Made by a program: the position numbers and the translations under genes. From contig CABQJX010000051.1 in assembly GCA_902464595.1 (NCBI GenBank), positions 1 to 18,356 on the forward strand: a DNA stretch of 18,356 nt, in the 5' to 3' direction. Below the pieces are notes generated by a model. That model did not search any database. It had not been told where the DNA came from and worked only from the letters and a program-made list of their open reading frames with translations. Shown here piece by piece: positions 15,020-18,356 of this stretch; position 1 is the first letter of the stretch, and each line of letters starts with the position of its first letter. The stretch comes from an uncultured Lachnoclostridium sp. Its GTDB lineage: Bacteria; Bacillota; Clostridia; Lachnospirales; Lachnospiraceae.

Positions 15020-16048
15020 ATGAAAAAGTCAAAATGGATACTTATTTTAGCTGCTTCCATAGCAGCTGCCTGCCCAGTCACCGCTTTTGCGGACTGGGGA
15101 CAGGACGAAAAAGGCTACTGGTATCAGTATGACAGCGGCGAGTATGCCAGAAACCAGATCACAGCCATCAATGGCGTGAACTATGCTTTTAACCAGGAAG
15201 CGTATATGGTAGAGGGTTGGCACAGTACAAACTCCGGCTGGTACTACTTTGATCCAGCTACCGGGGCGCAGGTTATGGGCTGGCTGCAGCTGGGGGACAC
15301 CTGGTACTATTTGAATCCTCAAAATGGAGGGATCATGCAGACCTCCTGGCTGGACATCGGAAAAAAGCGCTACTATTTTGAGCCCGGCGGCGCTATGCAG
15401 ACAGGGAAATTTATTGTGGGCGGCTATGCGTACATGGCTGAGGCAGACGGAAGCATCCGCAGGAATCAGAGCTACAAACAAGACGGGATCACTTTGCGCT
15501 GGGATGAGGAAGGACGCACCTGGTATCGGAACGAGGAAAATGACATCAGCCATATGAATGGCGGGGAAACCTGGCTTCCTTATCTGGAGGATCAGGCATT
15601 AGCAGAACAGAGAAGGGAAATACAGGCTAATAACAGTGATTTTGTGGAGCAGCGTAAGGACGAGCTGGCAGAGGAGTTTAAGGAGGATCTGACCAGGGCC
15701 AAAAAAGAGAGCAGCCGGAAAAAGGCCATCGAGAGGTGGAAGGAGAAGGCAAATAAGAAGCTTGCAGAGCTGGCAGTTCCCCAGGCGGATATTGATTCTT
15801 TTGTCTCCCTGGTACTGAAGGCGCGCTACGGCGGAGACAGAGGAAATTGGACTTATACCTATACAGATGACAACGGCGTGGAGTATACCTATGAATATTG
15901 GATCAGCGATGATACAAAGAAAGACAGGCTCCAGCAGTCCGACCCATATTCCGTACCGGATTATTTCTACGAGGATGAGGATGAAGAAGAGATAGACGGA
16001 AATGATGAAAATGCATGGGATGGCTGGGATGATTATTATTCCAACTAA
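15020..16048 (+). CDS. Secreted protein with choline/glucan-binding-type repeats and acidic tail
   Basis: ATG 15020 follows AAGGAGG by eight bases; the in-frame ATG at 15002 has no ribosome site. The 342-residue product has a signal peptide (residues 1-~25, cleavage likely after VTAFA). It then has five or so aromatic wall-binding repeats (~27-150): GYWYQYDSGEY, GVNYAFNQEAYMVEGW, GWYYFDPATGAQVMGW, TWYYLNPQNGGIMQTSW, KRYYFEPGGAMQTGKF and GGYAYMAEADGSIRRN. These match the CW_binding_1/choline-binding repeat pattern. Residues ~195-265 are a charged, probably coiled helix. The C-terminus is Tyr- and Asp/Glu-rich (~275-342). No catalytic domain is seen. It is the last gene of the + strand run, 58 bases after the PASTA kinase, and may be a wall-bound effector or anchor of the system. 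Confidence 0.85.
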   Translation: MKKSKWILILAASIAAACPVTAFADWGQDEKGYWYQYDSGEYARNQITAINGVNYAFNQEAYMVEGWHSTNSGWYYFDPATGAQVMGWLQLGDTWYYLNPQNGGIMQTSWLDIGKKRYYFEPGGAMQTGKFIVGGYAYMAEADGSIRRNQSYKQDGITLRWDEEGRTWYRNEENDISHMNGGETWLPYLEDQALAEQRREIQANNSDFVEQRKDELAEEFKEDLTRAKKESSRKKAIERWKEKANKKLAELAVPQADIDSFVSLVLKARYGGDRGNWTYTYTDDNGVEYTYEYWISDDTKKDRLQQSDPYSVPDYFYEDEDEEEIDGNDENAWDGWDDYYSN

Positions 16049-16070
16049 GGGCCGGTAAAACAGCACAAAT

Positions 16071-16113
16071 AAAGCTCCTGGCAGTGAGAGGATTTCTCAA
16101 GCCGGGAGCTTTT
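16071..16113. terminator. Bidirectional rho-independent terminator between convergent genes
   Basis: A 12-base arm (AAAGCTCCTGGC, 16071-16082) pairs with GCCGGGAGCTTT (16101-16112), with one G-U pair. An inner TGAGA/TCTCA stem (16085-16089 / 16095-16099) extends the hairpin. T-rich runs lie on both sides (TTTTAAATT on the + strand; TTTATTT on the - strand). It sits between the convergent ends of the wall-binding protein gene and ychF and should serve both. Confidence 0.9.
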
Positions 16114-16136
16114 AAATTAGGATCGATCCGCCCGGC

Positions 16137-17234
16137 TTACACATTAAACCGGAACAGAACCACATCTCCGTCTTTCATGACATATTCTTTGCCTTCTGAG
16201 CGGACTAAGCCCTTTTCCTTGGCAGCGTTCATGCTTCCGCAGGCCATAAGATCGTCATAGTTTACAACCTCTGCACGGATAAAGCCGCGCTCAAAGTCGC
16301 TGTGGATCTTGCCGGCTGCCTGAGGCGCTTTCGTTCCGATCTTGATGGTCCATGCACGGCTCTCCTGAGGGCCTGCGGTCAGATAGCTCATAAGGCCCAG
16401 GATCCGGTAGCTGGCAGCGATCAGCTTTTCAAGACCGGACTCGGTCAGTCCCAGATCGTCTAAGAACATTTTCTTTTCATCATCATCTAATTCCGCGATC
16501 TCCTGTTCAATTTCTGCACAGATCACAAAGACCTCACAGTTGTTCTGGGAAGCGAAATCCCGTACAGCCTGCACATACTGGTTGGATGCGCCGTCATCTG
16601 CCAGATCATCCTCCGCTACATTGGCAGCAAAAATAACCGGTTTCCAGGTCAGAAGATTCAGGGTATTGATAAATTCACGCTCGTCCTCATCCTGAGGCTC
16701 AAAACTGCGGGCCAGCTTTCCGTCTTCCAGATGGGACTTGATGGCCTTTAACAGCTCAATCTCTTTTGCCAGCTCCTTATTGTTGAAGGCTCCCTTGGAC
16801 TGTTTTGCAATGCGGCGCTCCAGGATTTCAATATCGGAAAATACCAGCTCCAGGTTGATGGTTTCAATATCACGGACCGGATCAATGCTCCCATCTACAT
16901 GGATCACATTTGGGTCGTCGAAACAGCGTACCACGTGGACAATGGCATCCACCTCCCGGATATTGGAAAGGAACTGGTTTCCAAGGCCCTCGCCCTTGGA
17001 GGCGCCTTTAACCAGGCCGGCAATGTCTACGAACTCGATCACAGCATGGGTGGTCTTTTCGGAATGATACATGGCAGTAAGCTTGTCCAGACGTACATCT
17101 GGAACAGGAACTACACCCACATTTGGATCAATGGTACAGAATGGGTAGTTTGCAGATTCAGCCCCTGCCTTAGTCAGTGAATTAAAGAGGGTACTTTTTC
17201 CGACATTGGGAAGTCCTACGATACCTAATTTCAT
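16137..17234 (-). CDS. ychF: Redox/ribosome-associated GTPase-ATPase YchF (OLA1 family)
   Basis: At 365 residues it is near the usual family length. G1 is GLPNVGKST at residues 7-15. The switch region reads NYPFCTIDPN, G3 is DIAGLVKGASKGEGLGN, and the G4 site has the family's NVAE in place of NKxD, which is why YchF/OLA1 proteins can favour ATP. A coiled helical region covers ~130-200, and a TGS domain (~280-363) ends EYVMKDGDVVLFRFNV. It is a universally conserved ribosome-binding P-loop NTPase linked to stress responses. It faces the + strand operon and shares its terminator. The start has only a weak upstream AGGT and lies 53 bases after the stop of a degenerate integrase, so its native promoter region may have been changed by that insertion. 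Confidence 0.97.
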   Translation of the reverse strand: MKLGIVGLPNVGKSTLFNSLTKAGAESANYPFCTIDPNVGVVPVPDVRLDKLTAMYHSEKTTHAVIEFVDIAGLVKGASKGEGLGNQFLSNIREVDAIVHVVRCFDDPNVIHVDGSIDPVRDIETINLELVFSDIEILERRIAKQSKGAFNNKELAKEIELLKAIKSHLEDGKLARSFEPQDEDEREFINTLNLLTWKPVIFAANVAEDDLADDGASNQYVQAVRDFASQNNCEVFVICAEIEQEIAELDDDEKKMFLDDLGLTESGLEKLIAASYRILGLMSYLTAGPQESRAWTIKIGTKAPQAAGKIHSDFERGFIRAEVVNYDDLMACGSMNAAKEKGLVRSEGKEYVMKDGDVVLFRFNV

Positions 17235-17252
17235 TTTTATCTTTACCTGTCC

Positions 17253-17278
17253 GAAAACCCTTGATTTTATTGGGTTTC
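17253..17278. repeat. Short inverted repeat between integrase remnant and ychF; possible attachment site
   Basis: GAAAACCC (17253-17260) and GGGTTTCC (17271-17278) are inverted with one mismatch around an 11-base AT-rich centre. There is no following T-run in the integrase direction, so it is a poor terminator. A short dyad directly beside the 3' end of an integrase gene is where an attachment core or arm site would be expected. This is inference only; the other end of the element is not in the window. Confidence 0.3.
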
Positions 17279-17287
17279 CGCCTTTCT

Positions 17288-18198
17288 CTATATTTTTATT
17301 ACACCCTTTTTACACCCTTTTTGTTTAACTGGCGGCGTAGCTTGTTGAAATTGACGTATTGCATTTACCAGTGACTCGTCCGTAACATGAACATATCTGT
17401 CCATTGTTGTTTTTATACTTGCGTGTCCTAAAAGCTGTTGCAGCACTTTAGGTTGTACGCCGCGTTCAATCGCGCGTGTAGCATAAGTATGTCGTAAGGC
17501 GTGCATACAAAAGCGTTTAATTCCTGCTTCATCACATAATTTGTATAAGTGTGTATCATAGGAACTATTTTTTGCCGGCTCTCCGGTTCGCCAGTTGATA
17601 AATACCAAATCGTGCATGACAAGACATTTCTTTTCGCCTGTTCTGCTGTCAATGTATGTTTTTTCCAATCAATAGCGTCCCATGTCAGACCAATCAATTC
17701 AGCAGTTCTCAGTCCAGTTTCCAATAGCAAAGCATATTGCTTATAATTATGAGAATGTGCTGCCGCTTTCAACATAGTTCCCATTGTAATATAAGCCTGT
17801 CGAATAGTCGAACCTGCATAGGTCGTTTCCATTCGATTTAGAACAGCTTTGCAGTGCATGGGTTTTACATCTGCTATACACATAGCTCCGATTACTGGCT
17901 GAATGTTCCATTTGTAACGCTCTTGATAATTACGTTTCGTATTTGGTGCAAGGTCACAAACAATATTCTCAATCCAGTATGTAAACCATTTGTCTACTGT
18001 CATATCGGGAGAAGTGACAATTAAATTGTGCCGTTCTTCATATCTTGCGTCAGCAAGCCAGTTTTTCGCTTCCGGCAATGTTTCAAAATACTTTTCCTTA
18101 CGTTTACCGTTTTTAGAGTAGTATCTTGCGGAATATAACCCGTCCTTTCTTTGGTAAATGCCTTTGCCGCACTCTTTACCTTTTAGATTTTTTCCCAT
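17288..18198 (-). pseudogene. Degenerate tyrosine integrase (ICE/Tn916-like class) with two internal deletions and a frameshift
   Basis: The start is ATG at 18198 (- strand), with AAAGGAG eight bases upstream. The first frame runs through the arm-binding and core-binding domains (LKGKECGKGIYQRKDGLYSARY; MTVDKWFTYWIENI; NTKRNYQERYKWNIQPVIG) into TGLRTAELIGLTWDAIDWKK, then goes out of frame near 17650. The true C-terminal part continues in the next frame to 17288 with HALRHTYATRA (HxxR), LLGHASIKTTMDRY (catalytic Tyr) and VHVTDESLVNAI. Joined, it is about 300 residues against ~380-400 for relatives. The segments normally between 'MLKAA' and 'HSHNY', and between 'HTLT' and 'YIDSRTG', appear missing. 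The catalytic Arg, His, Arg, His and Tyr are present, but the beta-hairpin Lys region is lost. It should be inactive. Base use is visibly more AT-rich than its neighbours, a sign of transfer. Confidence 0.88.
17301..17322. repeat. Two direct copies of an 11-base repeat at the integrase 3' end
   Basis: ACACCCTTTTT occurs at 17301-17311 and again at 17312-17322, read from the - strand as AAAAAGGGTGT twice. It encodes the last residues of the integrase (KGCKKGV). Slippage or an arm-type integrase site are both possible; the sequence alone does not decide. Confidence 0.45.
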
Positions 18199-18203
18199 AT
18201 ATC

Positions 18204-18231
18204 GGACTCCTTTCATATAAAAAAAGAGTCC
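18204..18231 (-). promoter_or_regulatory. 5' leader hairpin overlapping the integrase ribosome binding site
   Basis: On the - strand transcript, GGACUC (18231-18226) can pair with GAGUCC (18209-18204), with extra U-A pairs inside. The second arm includes the GGAG of the Shine-Dalgarno AAAGGAG (18213-18207), so the folded leader would hide the ribosome site. The first arm begins within a few bases of the predicted transcript start. A further copy of GGAGTCC lies in the promoter spacer. Confidence 0.55.
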
Positions 18232-18244
18232 AACGCAAATATAA

Positions 18245-18273
18245 AGTATAGCACAAGGACTCCATTTTTTCAA
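18245..18273 (-). promoter_or_regulatory. Sigma-A-type promoter of the integrase
   Basis: On the - strand, TTGAAA (18273-18268) and TATACT (18250-18245) are separated by exactly 17 bases, and the -10 is preceded by TG(C), an extended -10. The predicted start is around 18236-18239, some 40 bases before the integrase ATG. A TTG codon in the -35 box opens the integrase frame upstream, but it cannot be the start if this promoter is used. Confidence 0.75.
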
Positions 18274-18356
18274 TCTTATAGGATAAATATTTCTATGTAT
18301 TTATAAGCCATTTATGATAATGTCTCAGTATATCACAAATGAAAATGTCCCGGATA
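18274..18356. other. AT-rich gene-free end with an imperfect direct repeat
   Basis: No gene is visible. AATGTCTCAGTATA (18319-18332) and AATGTCCCGGATA (18344-18356) form an imperfect direct repeat at the window edge. Repeats of this kind occur at insertion-sequence ends (IS21-like ends carry several), but no transposase is in view, so the assignment is weak. Confidence 0.3.

Noticed and set aside
16738..17180. Plus-strand open frames opposite ychF
   Set aside because: They are antisense shadows of a highly conserved GTPase gene and show no start signals or recognisable domains.
18199..18273. A 25-codon upstream extension of the integrase frame opening at TTG 18273
   Set aside because: The TTG is the -35 box of a near-consensus promoter, there is no ribosome site before it, and the transcript should begin downstream of it. 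The ATG at 18198 has AAAGGAG at good spacing.

Overview
The window looks like a chromosomal segment of a low-to-mid GC Firmicute, most probably a Clostridia/Lachnospiraceae gut anaerobe. This is inferred from the strong AGGAGG-type ribosome binding sites, the Tad-pilus proteins of clostridial type (TadE-like and DUF5702-like), the Zn-ribbon-headed Ser/Thr kinases, the choline/glucan-binding repeats and the style of the integrase. No rRNA, tRNA or CRISPR array is visible.

Region 1 (1-6255, + strand) is the distal end of a Tad/Flp-type pilus or secretion locus. It holds the C-terminal end of a TadE-like pseudopilin-family protein cut by the window edge, a very large DUF5702-like protein with a TadG-like N-terminal anchor, a second TadE-like protein, a small lipoprotein and a CpaA/TadV-type prepilin peptidase. 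The ATPase, the TadB/TadC platform and the Flp pilin would lie upstream, outside the window.

Region 2 (6291-14961, + strand) continues without a break as an apparent single operon with overlapping or tightly spaced genes, and turns into a complete Ser/Thr phospho-signalling module. It encodes a membrane-anchored TPR/WG-repeat protein, a DUF6382-like/FHA protein, two PP2C phosphatases and two membrane kinases. The kinases share an N-terminal zinc ribbon and kinase domain but have different outside parts: one resembles an ABC-transporter solute-binding protein, the other has four PASTA repeats and a Pro-rich tail. A secreted protein with choline/glucan-binding-type repeats (15020-16048) follows and ends at a strong bidirectional terminator. 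My reading is that kinases sensing cell wall and perhaps a ligand, their phosphatases and an FHA reader control or report on the pilus apparatus. This resembles in logic the PpkA/PppA/Fha circuit of type VI secretion, but on a Tad machine. It is the best candidate here for an under-described system.

Region 3 (16137-18356, - strand) holds the housekeeping GTPase gene ychF and, directly upstream of it, a decayed tyrosine integrase of the ICE/Tn916-like class in visibly more AT-rich DNA. The integrase appears to have lost two internal segments, one of which also shifts the frame. It keeps a near-consensus promoter and a 5' hairpin that overlaps its ribosome binding site. The last ~80 bases hold no recognisable gene, only a short imperfect direct repeat.
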